Shown: piece after piece, positions 9,051-16,931 of the stretch
How the letters are laid out: each line of letters starts with the position of its first letter
Numbering within the stretch: the first letter of the stretch is position 1
DNA from: Granulicella arctica
Lineage (GTDB): Bacteria; Acidobacteriota; Terriglobia; Terriglobales; Acidobacteriaceae
Length of the DNA: 64,000 nt
Direction: 5' to 3'
NCBI RefSeq assembly: GCF_025685605.1
Contig: NZ_JAGTUT010000001.1
Span: 3,224,001 to 3,288,000 of the forward strand
Made by a program: the position numbers and the translations under genes
The notes under the pieces: model-generated
Seen by the model: only the letters and a program-made list of their open reading frames with translations
What the model was told of the DNA's origin: nothing
Database searches by the model: none

Positions 9051-10181
9051 ATGGGCTTGGATGGGATTCGATTTGCACCGGTAATTCTGGCAGGTGGAAG
9101 TGGGACGCGGTTCTGGCCACGGAGTCGTCGGGCTCGCGCAAAGCAGGTGTTGGCGCTCGACGGCGAGGACACGATGATTCAGCAGACGCTGGCGCGACTG
9201 TTGCCGGTGTCCGAGGCGGCTGATGTCTGGATCGTGACCAATCGCTGGCTTGCGGACACGATTTCGGAGCAGATGCCTACTGTGCGAGCGGATCACATTC
9301 TTTGCGAGCCCATTGCAAGGAATACGGCTCCGGCGTGTGCACTGACGGCGTTCCTTCTTGAGAAGAGCGAGCCGGACACTGTGATCGGAATCTTTCCCTC
9401 GGACCATGTGGTTGCGAACATCGGGCGATTCGCGAAGGTGATTGAGGCGGGCATTCGCGTGGCAGCGAGCGGAGCGAAGATCGTGGTGTTGGGAATCCCG
9501 CCGACACGACCGGAGACAGGCTACGGCTATATCGAGCAGGGCCAAGGCGTAGTGCTCGAAGGAGAAGAAGGAATCTCGGCGTTCCGCGTGAAGCGATTCC
9601 GGGAGAAGCCGGATCGGCATACTGCGGAGCGGTTTGTTAACGCCGGGAACTTTGCCTGGAACGGTGGAATCTTCCTGTGGAGTGCGCGGACGCTGGCAGA
9701 TGCGATTCGGGAGCACATGCCGGATATGGCTCCGATTCTCGAGAAGATTGCGGCGGCGCATGGAACGGCTGACTTTGACCGGGTGTTCGCGGAGGAGTAT
9801 CCCCAGTGCGAGAGCATTTCAATTGACTATGCGGTGCTTGAACCGCGGTCGGCCAAGGGCGAGCGACGGTCGGAGATTTATTGCCTGCCAGCGGACTTTG
9901 GGTGGAATGATCTTGGGTCGTGGGCATCGCTGCATGAGCATCTTGGTGATCATGAGGATGCCAACGTCGTCGATGGGCCAACGGATGGCATCGTAGCGAT
10001 TCAATCCAAGGGGAATTATGTGTATGCGCCGGGGAAGATGGTGGCGCTCCTTGGAGTCGACGGGTTGGTTGTGGTCGAGACGGAGGATGCGCTGCTGATC
10101 ACGACGCGGGAGCGGTCTCAGGATGTAAGCAAGGTAGTTCGGCAGGTGCATGAAGGATTGGGTCGGGAAGACCTGATCTAG
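9051..10181 (+). CDS. manC: Mannose-1-phosphate guanylyltransferase
   Basis: A 376-residue nucleotidyltransferase. The nucleotide loop is LAGGSGTRFWPRSR near residue 13, and FREKPD is the sugar-binding motif. It has the short form without a C-terminal phosphomannose isomerase domain. It makes GDP-mannose from mannose 1-phosphate and GTP. A phosphohexomutase gene follows 20 bases later, giving mannose 6-phosphate to GDP-mannose in one transcription unit. The ATG has a purine-rich GGATGGAG site upstream. Confidence 0.92.
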   Translation: MGLDGIRFAPVILAGGSGTRFWPRSRRARAKQVLALDGEDTMIQQTLARLLPVSEAADVWIVTNRWLADTISEQMPTVRADHILCEPIARNTAPACALTAFLLEKSEPDTVIGIFPSDHVVANIGRFAKVIEAGIRVAASGAKIVVLGIPPTRPETGYGYIEQGQGVVLEGEEGISAFRVKRFREKPDRHTAERFVNAGNFAWNGGIFLWSARTLADAIREHMPDMAPILEKIAAAHGTADFDRVFAEEYPQCESISIDYAVLEPRSAKGERRSEIYCLPADFGWNDLGSWASLHEHLGDHEDANVVDGPTDGIVAIQSKGNYVYAPGKMVALLGVDGLVVVETEDALLITTRERSQDVSKVVRQVHEGLGREDLI

Positions 10182-10201
10182 ATGAGGAGGCTACGAGGCT
10201 G

Positions 10202-11635
10202 ATGGCAACTGCGGTCAAGTTCGGGACGGATGGTTGGCGCGGGATTATTGCCGATGACTTTACCTACGCGAATGTGCGGGTGGCGGCTTCTGCGATTGCG
10301 CATTATGTGATCGAGGCTGAGGACGCCTCGCGCGGCGTGTGCATTGGCTACGATACGCGGTTCGGGTCGCGGAGCTTTGCTGGCGTCGTCGCCGAGGTGC
10401 TCTCGAAGGCGGGAATTCCGGTGATGCTGGCGGATGCGATTACGCCGACACCGGCGTTGAGTTTCGCGGTGCGGGAGTTGAAGGCGGCTGGCGGCGTGAT
10501 GATTACGTCGAGCCACAACCCGGCGGAGTGGAATGGCGTGAAGTATAAGGCGAGCTATGGCGGCTCGGGACGCCCGGCGATCATTGGGCAGATCGAGTCC
10601 TACTTAGGTAAGGAGTTGCCGGTTGCCGGAGTTGCTGGCGCGATCACCGAGGTCGACTTCAACACGGATTACGTTGCGGCGATCACGCGGTTCGTGGACC
10701 TGGAAGCGATCAAGGCTTCGGGGTACAGGTTTCTGATTGACTGCATGTATGGTGCGGGGCGCGGCGTGATTGCCGGGATCTTTACGCGAGCAGGCATTCC
10801 GTTTGTGGAGATGCGGGCGGAGATCAACCCCTCGTTTCCGGGGATCAATCCTGAGCCAATTCTGCCGCATATCAAGGAGACGCAGGTTCGGGTGGTTGCG
10901 GACAAGTGCGATGCCGGTCTGGTTACAGACGGCGATGCGGATCGGATCGGCGCGGTTGATGAGCATGGGAATGTTGTGGACGCGCATAAGATCTTCGCGA
11001 TCATTCTGCAATGGCTGTTGAAACGCAAAGGATGGCCGGGCGATGTGACGCGTGCGTTCAACACGACGAAGATGTTGGACCGCATCTCCGCGAAGTATGG
11101 CCGCAAGCTGCATGAGCATGGGATCGGCTTCAAGTACGTCTGCGACCTGATGCTGACGGAGAACATCCTGATCGGCGGTGAGGAGTCGGGCGGGGTCGGG
11201 ATCAGCAGGCACCTGCCGGAGCGCGACGGCATGCTGAACTCGCTGCTGCTCGCGCAGGTGATGGCAGATGAGAAGAAGACGCTCGGCGAACTGGTTGCGG
11301 CGTTGCAGGAAGAGTATGGCGAGCATCAATATGGGCGCATCGATATGCATATTGACGAGGCGTTGAAGCTGTCGGCGATCGCACGGGCGCAGGGTGGAAT
11401 GACAGACTTCGCAGGAATGAAAGTGCTGCGCGTCGAGACGATGGACGGGATCAAGTTCTTTCTGGAGAACGAGGCTTGCGCAGGCAAGGCGAACGCAGCG
11501 GAGACGTGGCTGCTGCTGCGGGCTTCGGGGACGGAGCCTTTGTTGCGGGTGTATTGCGAGAGCTGTTCGGTGGAGTCAGTGGAGAGAATTCTGGCGGTTG
11601 CACAGAAGTTTGTCTTGGAAGGTGGGACTGTTTGA
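10202..11635 (+). CDS. Phosphomannomutase/phosphoglucomutase
   Basis: A 477-residue alpha-D-phosphohexomutase. The active-site phosphoserine loop is TSSHNPAEWNG near residue 102, the metal-binding loop is DGDADRIG, the sugar-binding loop is GGEESGG and the phosphate-binding loop is RASGTEPLLRVY. All four functional loops are intact. Directly downstream of manC, it most likely interconverts mannose 6- and 1-phosphate, though glucose phosphates are also possible. It overlaps the next gene by four bases. Confidence 0.93.
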   Translation: MATAVKFGTDGWRGIIADDFTYANVRVAASAIAHYVIEAEDASRGVCIGYDTRFGSRSFAGVVAEVLSKAGIPVMLADAITPTPALSFAVRELKAAGGVMITSSHNPAEWNGVKYKASYGGSGRPAIIGQIESYLGKELPVAGVAGAITEVDFNTDYVAAITRFVDLEAIKASGYRFLIDCMYGAGRGVIAGIFTRAGIPFVEMRAEINPSFPGINPEPILPHIKETQVRVVADKCDAGLVTDGDADRIGAVDEHGNVVDAHKIFAIILQWLLKRKGWPGDVTRAFNTTKMLDRISAKYGRKLHEHGIGFKYVCDLMLTENILIGGEESGGVGISRHLPERDGMLNSLLLAQVMADEKKTLGELVAALQEEYGEHQYGRIDMHIDEALKLSAIARAQGGMTDFAGMKVLRVETMDGIKFFLENEACAGKANAAETWLLLRASGTEPLLRVYCESCSVESVERILAVAQKFVLEGGTV

Positions 11636-12300
11636 GCAGTGAGTTAGTGATTCGGACGAAGGGTTTGCTGTTCGATATGGATGGCGTGCTGATCAGCTCG
11701 ATTGGGTCGGTAAACCGGTGCTGGAAGCGATGGGCGGCGATGTACGACATTCCGGATGCGGAGAACTTCGTGATTCCGCATGGCGTTCGGGCAATCGACG
11801 TGATCAAGTCGCTGCGGCCCGATATCGATCAGGCTGAGGGTCTGAAGGTGATCGAGGATATGGAGATTCTCGATACGGCGGATCTGAAGGTGCTGCCAGG
11901 TGTTCGGGAGCTGCTGACTTCGTTGCCGGTGGAGCGGTGGGCGATTGTGACCTCGGCGACGCGGCGGTTGATGCTTGGGCGATTGGAAGTAGCGGACTTA
12001 CCGGTTCCTGAGCGCCTGATTGCCGGCGATATGGTGGAGAAGGGGAAGCCGCATCCGGAGCCTTACATCCGGGGAGCTGGCTTGCTTGGCTTTGCGCCGG
12101 AGGATTGCGTCGTGGTTGAGGATGCTCCTTCGGGTGTTGGGGCCGGTAAGGCGGCGGGGTGCCGGGTTTTAGGGGTGCTTGGGACGCATGCGTTTGGCGA
12201 TCTGCATGAGGCGGATTGGGTGGTGGGTTCGCTGGAACATCTGGTGGTGACGGCTGTTGAGGGTGGGCTTGAGTTGCGGTTCAGCGCCGTTGAGGCATAA
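11632..12300 (+). CDS. HAD-superfamily sugar-phosphate phosphatase
   Basis: A 222-residue haloacid dehalogenase-like hydrolase. Motif I is DMDGVLISS with the nucleophilic Asp, motif II is in IVTSATRR, the Lys is in MVEKGKPHPEPY and motif IV is VVEDAPSGVGAGKAAG. The start taken is TTG at 11632, which overlaps the mutase stop as TTGA and has GGAAGG about ten bases upstream. An upstream extension would run inside the mutase. Its place after manC and the mutase suggests it acts on a sugar phosphate. Confidence 0.88.
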   Translation: MSSELVIRTKGLLFDMDGVLISSIGSVNRCWKRWAAMYDIPDAENFVIPHGVRAIDVIKSLRPDIDQAEGLKVIEDMEILDTADLKVLPGVRELLTSLPVERWAIVTSATRRLMLGRLEVADLPVPERLIAGDMVEKGKPHPEPYIRGAGLLGFAPEDCVVVEDAPSGVGAGKAAGCRVLGVLGTHAFGDLHEADWVVGSLEHLVVTAVEGGLELRFSAVEA

Positions 12301-12424
12301 TTTTTTCCGAAGTCCAAAGTGTTCAAACGGTTGGACTTAGGTCTGGACCTGCTCTATGAGAAATTAGGGTCTGAGGGAGTGATTCTCCTGATGTGGGGTT
12401 ATTGCGGACCTGCATTTGTCAAAC
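12301..12424. repeat. Intergenic repeat unit, copy 1
   Basis: This unit contains a hairpin AAGTCCAA (12310-12317) / TTGGACTT (12331-12338), directly followed by the palindrome AGGTCTGGACCT (12339-12350), and it ends with GCATTTGTCAA (12412-12422). The same three blocks recur exactly 211 bases further on. It begins right after the HAD gene stop. The sequence between the blocks is less conserved. No protein is supported here. Confidence 0.8.
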
Positions 12425-12511
12425 TGTGCGATTAGTTTTCGAGGCGGCGAGACCATTGCTTTGGGAGTGACAGAATCGCCGCCTGCGCTGCCGAATTCTT
12501 TCTCAGGATAT

Positions 12512-12635
12512 TTTTCTCTGAAGTCCAAAGTCTTCAAACGAATGGACTTAGGTCTGGACCTGGTTTGGGCGAAGTCTGGGTATTGGGGACTCGTTTCCCA
12601 GCGTTGGGGGGACTGAGGCGCCGCATTTGTCAAGT
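12512..12635. repeat. Intergenic repeat unit, copy 2
   Basis: Second copy: hairpin AAGTCCA (12521-12527) / TGGACTT (12543-12549), palindrome AGGTCTGGACCT (12550-12561) and GCATTTGTCAA (12623-12633). All blocks sit 211 bases from those of copy 1. The hairpin loop keeps TTCAAACG in both. On the minus strand the last block reads TTGACAAATGC, which includes a consensus -35 hexamer, but I see no matched -10. The whole 12301-12735 stretch is non-coding. Confidence 0.8.
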
Positions 12636-12666
12636 TCCATGACTTTATTTTGGAGGGACTGCGGAC

Positions 12667-12748
12667 GCGGGTTCCCTTCTGGAATGACAAAAGAAGAGCG
12701 AGGACCAGTGCGAACCGCAGATCCTTCGACTTCGCTCAGAATGACAGT
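12667..12748. repeat. Short dispersed repeats, types A and B in tandem
   Basis: Type A here reads TTCCCTTCTGGAATGACAAA (12671-12690). Type B reads CCTTCGACTTCGCTCAGAAT (12723-12742) and continues GACAG. Type A recurs near 23999 and type B near 29727, each between genes. The type B copy overlaps the last codons of kdsB. They look like copies of a small genome-wide intergenic repeat family. Confidence 0.65.
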
Positions 12749-13494
12749 TTGTTGGGTTGTCCGGTGTGGCGGGCGAGGAGGAGGGCTTCTACCTGGTGGA
12801 GGTCTTCTTCGGTGTCTACGCCGATGGTGTCGTAGTCGGTGGGTTCGACGTAGAGGCTCAGGCCGTTTTCGAGGAAGCGGAGTTGTTCGAGGCGTTCGGT
12901 TTTCTCAAGGGTGCGGTGGGGGAGGGTGGGGAAGCGGTTGAGGGCTTCGGCGCGGTACCCGTAGAGGCCGATGTGCTTCCAGTAGATGGCGGTGCCGGTG
13001 GCGTCGCGATCGTAAGGGATGGTGGCCCGGGAGAAGTAGAGGGCGCGGCCGTCGGCGGCGGTGACTACTTTTACGGCGTTGGGGTTGGCGATGTTGGTGG
13101 GGGTGCAGCGGACTGTGAGGGTGGTGACGTCGACGTGCGGGTTGGCGAAGGGGCTTAGCAGGGCGGTGAGGTGTTCGGGGCGGAGGAGGGGTTCGTCGCC
13201 CTGGATGTTGATGTAGATGTCGGCTGGATGGAGCTGGGCGACGGCGTGGACGCGGTCGGAGCCGCTTGGGAGGTCGGGCGAGGTCATCTGGACGGGCCAG
13301 TTGTGGGCGTGGCAGAGGGTGGCTACTTCGTCGGAGTCGGTGGCGACGATGACGGCGTCAAGCTGGGCGCAGGCTCGGGCGGCTTCGACGACCCAGGCGA
13401 GCATGGGGCGACCGGCGATCTCGCGGAGGACTTTGCGGGGGAGGCGGGTTGAGGCGAGGCGGGCGGGGATGACGCCGAGAACGATAGGTTTCAT
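12736..13494 (-). CDS. kdsB: 3-deoxy-manno-octulosonate cytidylyltransferase
   Basis: A 252-residue cytidylyltransferase. IPARLASTRLPRKVL at the N-terminus is the CTP-binding loop and NIQGDEPLL is the KdsB/NeuA metal-site motif. It activates KDO to CMP-KDO for lipid A core assembly, which implies an LPS-bearing outer membrane. The gene stands alone on the minus strand between the duplicated repeat and tRNA-Met. Confidence 0.95.
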   Translation of the reverse strand: MKPIVLGVIPARLASTRLPRKVLREIAGRPMLAWVVEAARACAQLDAVIVATDSDEVATLCHAHNWPVQMTSPDLPSGSDRVHAVAQLHPADIYINIQGDEPLLRPEHLTALLSPFANPHVDVTTLTVRCTPTNIANPNAVKVVTAADGRALYFSRATIPYDRDATGTAIYWKHIGLYGYRAEALNRFPTLPHRTLEKTERLEQLRFLENGLSLYVEPTDYDTIGVDTEEDLHQVEALLLARHTGQPNKLSF

Positions 13495-13599
13495 GGGGTG
13501 TCAGTTTCTCGATAGGGCCGAAATCCAGTATGATTGAAATGGCTGCGGCGCGGTAGTCAGGTGATGTTTACACCGGCCCGATGCAGCAACAAACACCAC

Positions 13600-13676
13600 G
13601 GCGGTGTAGCTCAGATGGTTAGAGCGACGGACTCATAACCCGTAGGTCCGCAGTTCGATTCTGCGCACCGCCACCA
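13600..13676 (+). tRNA. tRNA-Met (CAT), elongator type
   Basis: A 77-nt cloverleaf with acceptor GGCGGTG pairing with CACCGCC, D-arm AGCTCAGATGGTTAGAGC, anticodon loop CTCATAA, T-loop TTCGATT, discriminator A and encoded CCA. The 5' G-C pair and D-loop fit elongator Met. A CAT tRNA converted to Ile by lysidine modification cannot be excluded. Confidence 0.93.
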
Positions 13677-13706
13677 CACATTTCAGTACATTTGCAGCGA
13701 GCTTGT

Positions 13707-14030
13707 TCAGGACGGCACGTCTGTTTTGCTGGCGTTGGTTCGGGCGCGCATGGCTTTGAGCGCGGGTGTCTCGCCGCCGGTGGCCTCGATCTTGAAGTTG
13801 GCGTAGGCGCTCTCCAGATCGGGGTATTGGCGCATACTTGTCTCGTTGACGAGGTAATCGCCCGGGATATCGTTCCAGGCGAGTGGGTGTTGAAGTTGGC
13901 CAAGGATTGCTGCCTGCAGAAGATCGCTGAGCGCGCTGTGCAGGATGGTGCCGCCGGGATCTTCTTCGGCGTAGCGCTGAAGGATCAGGTCGAGCGTTAG
14001 GGCTGCGTGCTTAAGAGATGCCTGATCCAT
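13707..14030 (-). CDS. Hypothetical protein, 107 residues
   Basis: A soluble, mostly helical protein with no signal peptide, no membrane segment and no Cys. The first 60 residues look amphipathic (SLKHAALTLDLILQRYAEED, then SALSDLLQAAILGQL); the C-terminus is basic. I do not recognise a family. The frame is clean with balanced composition, and no better gene is on the other strand. It faces tRNA-Met tail to tail with 30 bases between. Confidence 0.6.
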   Translation of the reverse strand: MDQASLKHAALTLDLILQRYAEEDPGGTILHSALSDLLQAAILGQLQHPLAWNDIPGDYLVNETSMRQYPDLESAYANFKIEATGGETPALKAMRARTNASKTDVPS

Positions 14031-14098
14031 GATGGGTTCAGTCGTTCCTGACTGGGTAGATTCTCGACTGCTGGGTTCTTACCGAAGTCGCTATAAGG

Positions 14099-15343
14099 CT
14101 AGACGGGTCGCAGAGCTTCTTCGGGCAATGGTGGGATGGCGATGCGCGCCTCGGTCTTTCCGGCTGGCAGGCGGTCGTACTGGAAGTATTTTTTGAGCTT
14201 CAGGATGGGCTTTTCGTAGAAGTTGAAGCTGAGATAGGCTGCAGCGATGGCGAGGAGGAAGAGTGCGACCCCTGAGCCTGCCACTGCGACGAGCTTGTTG
14301 GGCGTGATCAGCCCAATCCAGGAACGGACCAGACCAAGGATCAAACCCAGGAAGAGGGCGTGCAGCACGTAGAGACCATAGCTGTATTTCCCCAGGAATC
14401 TGAGGGGAGCGAGTTCGAAGGTCCGGCGGAGGGTCGTGTCCGGACGCAGGCACCAGGCGATGAGGGCAGTCGAGGCAATGGCAAGGAGGGAGTATCGGAC
14501 GCTGAGCAGCGATTCCGCAACGGATGCGGGCCATTCTGGATGGTGCGTGGCGATCTGCTGGAGGACGATGACGGCGAGGGCAGCCGGAGCGGAGAAGGCG
14601 AAGACTGCGCTGGCGCGGCGAAGGACGGTGTCATGGTGCCGGGTGCGGAGGATGAGTGCGAGCGCGGCGCCGATGAGGAGCGAGTCCATGCGGGCGATGG
14701 TCGAGGTGTTGATGACCTGATAGTCGGCGTGTGTGAAGGCAAGGCCGAAGCGGGCGGCGACGGCGAGGAGGCTCAGGATCACGCAAAGCCAGAGAAGATG
14801 GCGAGTCTTGCGGACGTAGAAGACGATGAAAGGCCAGGCGATGTAGAACTGCTCCTCGACGGCGAGCGACCAGAAGTGGGAGAGATTGACCTGATGGCCG
14901 GGGAAGAACTGCGACAAGGGCATGGGGTAGCCGGTGTTCTGCAGATAGAAGAGGAGGGACCACTGCATACCGTGCCATTGCAGCGCGAGGACAGGCGTAA
15001 GCAGCAGCAGAACGATGAGGGCACCGTAATAGAGCGGAAAGATGCGGAGGCAGCGGCGGGCATAGAAGCGCCGGAAGTATTGCGAATCGTGCAGTGAATC
15101 CTTCAGGATGCCGGTGATGAGGAAGCCGGAGAGGGCGAAGAAGAGATCGACGCCGATGGCACCGGTTCCAAGAACAAGCTGGGTGGCACGAATGACTGGG
15201 CTGACCGTGGGACCGCCGCCCGGGAAGAGATGCGAGCCCATGACGGCCAGAACGGCAACGCCTCGGAGGCCATCAAGGGAAGCGATGTGGCCTGCGTAGG
15301 GACCTGGGTCCTGAAGCCGGGGCTGTGAGGATGGAGAGAGCAT
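14099..15343 (-). CDS. Acyltransferase 3 family membrane protein (OafA/YrhL type)
   Basis: A 414-residue integral membrane acyltransferase with about ten hydrophobic segments. The N-terminal SLDGLRGVAVLAVMGSHL has the family's R-x-x-A-x-x-x-V-x-x-x-H pattern, and the FYARRCLRIFPLYY loop and FWSLAVEEQFYI motif are typical. Such proteins transfer acetyl or other acyl groups to cell-surface sugars. There is no dedicated neighbour that identifies the acceptor; nearby sugar-nucleotide and envelope genes make a surface polysaccharide plausible. Confidence 0.9.
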   Translation of the reverse strand: MLSPSSQPRLQDPGPYAGHIASLDGLRGVAVLAVMGSHLFPGGGPTVSPVIRATQLVLGTGAIGVDLFFALSGFLITGILKDSLHDSQYFRRFYARRCLRIFPLYYGALIVLLLLTPVLALQWHGMQWSLLFYLQNTGYPMPLSQFFPGHQVNLSHFWSLAVEEQFYIAWPFIVFYVRKTRHLLWLCVILSLLAVAARFGLAFTHADYQVINTSTIARMDSLLIGAALALILRTRHHDTVLRRASAVFAFSAPAALAVIVLQQIATHHPEWPASVAESLLSVRYSLLAIASTALIAWCLRPDTTLRRTFELAPLRFLGKYSYGLYVLHALFLGLILGLVRSWIGLITPNKLVAVAGSGVALFLLAIAAAYLSFNFYEKPILKLKKYFQYDRLPAGKTEARIAIPPLPEEALRPV

Positions 15344-15554
15344 CTGAGACTAGTGTAACTATTTTGGTACGAGAGTAACTCAAGAGACTTACGTCAGCTG
15401 GTTTATCTCTGGCTGAACCTGCTCTGCAAAGGTTCGAGTCCGGGTTTATGATTCTGAACAGGATTAGTTTTCGCCTGCTGCCGGTTTTGGCGGCTGGTTT
15501 GGTGCACGCTTTCTGAAGTAGTTCGTCTAACGATTGTCCTTTGAGGAGTCGCCT

Positions 15555-16799
15555 GTGCCCAAGAGTTCGAAGATCATGCTGCTGGTTGTGTCGGTTGTGC
15601 TGGTGCTGGTGGTGTTCCTCGGCGTGAATGCGAGTGGGGTACGTGCGGCGACGGCGGACGATCAGCAGGACGGTGCGTACAAGCAGATCAATGTATACAG
15701 CGAGGTGCTGCGGCATATCCAGACGGACTATGTGGTTGAGCCAAATATTCCGGCGGTGACGAATGGGGCGCTGCGGGGGCTGCTTGAGTCGCTCGACGCG
15801 GACTCCAGCTACCTGACGGCGGATGAGTACAAGACCTACAAGGCGGACAAGGGCGGCAAGGCGCAGGTCGGGATCAATATCTCGAAGCGATACGGGTATG
15901 CGACGGTGGTTTCGGTCGTACCGGGAAGCCCGGCGGAGAAGGCGAATCTGAATGATGGCGACATCATCGAGGCGATCGGGACGCAGGATACGCGGGAGCT
16001 TTCGCTGGCGACGATTCAGCGGATGCTGGCCGGACAGCCGGGTTCGGAGCTTTCGGTTGCGGTGGTACGACCTCGGCGTGCTGTTCCGGAGAAGGTGACG
16101 ATGACGCGGGGCGATGTGGCGCTGCCGCCAGTGCAGGAGACGCTGTATGAGAATTCTTCGATTCTGTATCTGAAGCCAGGGGTGCTGGACCATGAGCATG
16201 TCTCGCAGATGGAAGCAAAGCTGAAGAATATGCCGAAGTCGGGCTCGAAGAAGGTGCTACTCGATCTGCGGGATGTGGCTGCGGGCGATATGGCTGAGGC
16301 GACGCGGCTGGCTAATTTCTTTTTGAAGACGGGGACGATTGCTACGCTCGAGGGGCAGAAGTTCCCCAAGCAGACGTTTGAGGCGGATGCGGCGAAGTCG
16401 ATCAATGCGACGGCCCCGCTGGTAGTGATTGTGAATCGGGGGACGTCGGGACCGGCGGAGCTGGTGGCCGGGGCGCTGCTGGATGACAAGCGGGCGGAGT
16501 TGATCGGCGAGCGGACGTTTGGCGAGGGTGCGCAGCAGAAGACGTTTGAGCTGCCGGACGGGGCGGCGCTGATCCTGTCGATTGCGAAGTACCAGTCGCC
16601 CTCGGGGAAGAAGATTCAGGATGAGGGTGTAACGCCGGGGGTGCTGGTCGCGGGGAATATTCCGGATGAGGGTGGCGGGGATGACGATGCTGCGTCGGTT
16701 GAGACGACGCCGACTACGCCTACGGTGAAGAAGGCTGCGGTGCAGGTGGATGAGCAGTTGTCGAAGGCGCTGGATCTGTTGAAGGGTAAGGCGGCTTAG
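15555..16799 (+). CDS. S41 (CtpA-like) protease homologue, probably inactive
   Basis: About 414 residues: an N-terminal membrane anchor (residues 8-25), a helical segment, a PDZ domain (about 100-185, GSPAEKANLNDGDIIEAIG) and an S41 core. The GTG at 15555 has GAGGAG six bases upstream and is preferred to the TTG at 15534. The core aligns without gaps to CtpA/Prc, but the nucleophile position (Ser in SASASE) is Gly in NRGTSGPAEL, and the general-base Lys (TFGKG) is Glu in ERTFGEG. A periplasmic scaffold or regulatory role is inferred. The gene precedes a class A PBP on the same strand. Confidence 0.85.
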   Translation: MPKSSKIMLLVVSVVLVLVVFLGVNASGVRAATADDQQDGAYKQINVYSEVLRHIQTDYVVEPNIPAVTNGALRGLLESLDADSSYLTADEYKTYKADKGGKAQVGINISKRYGYATVVSVVPGSPAEKANLNDGDIIEAIGTQDTRELSLATIQRMLAGQPGSELSVAVVRPRRAVPEKVTMTRGDVALPPVQETLYENSSILYLKPGVLDHEHVSQMEAKLKNMPKSGSKKVLLDLRDVAAGDMAEATRLANFFLKTGTIATLEGQKFPKQTFEADAAKSINATAPLVVIVNRGTSGPAELVAGALLDDKRAELIGERTFGEGAQQKTFELPDGAALILSIAKYQSPSGKKIQDEGVTPGVLVAGNIPDEGGGDDDAASVETTPTTPTVKKAAVQVDEQLSKALDLLKGKAA

Positions 16800-16823
16800 G
16801 GTTCATCGGGCAGAAACTGCGAA

Positions 16824-16895
16824 CGCGGATTTCTCGGATTGGTACGGATAGAGTATGGCGATTTGCCTTATCCGTGGTGATCGGCGAAATCCGCG
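16824..16895. repeat. Long imperfect hairpin between the S41 homologue and PBP genes
   Basis: Outer arms CGCGGATTT (16824-16832) and AAATCCGCG (16887-16895) are perfectly complementary. Inner arms TACGGATA (16843-16850) and the matching TATCCGT (16869-16875) close a smaller loop. It starts 25 bases after the S41 homologue's stop and ends 36 bases before the PBP start. There is no T-tract. It could be an intergenic repeat or an RNA-level attenuator. Confidence 0.55.
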
Positions 16896-16931
16896 GTCGT
16901 GTCTGGTGGGCGTCGGCTAGAATGAAGAGCG

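Noticed and set aside
12364..12690. 108-residue minus-strand frame across the repeat region
   Set aside because: Its coding potential comes from the repeat units themselves; the second unit breaks the frame differently, so the conserved features are structural and not protein-level.
15430..15445. T-arm-like GGTTCGAGTCC suggesting a tRNA
   Set aside because: No D-arm, anticodon arm or acceptor stem can be paired around it.
15448..15516. 22-codon signal-peptide-like frame upstream of the S41 homologue
   Set aside because: No ribosome site and too short to separate from chance; it might be a leader peptide but nothing supports it.
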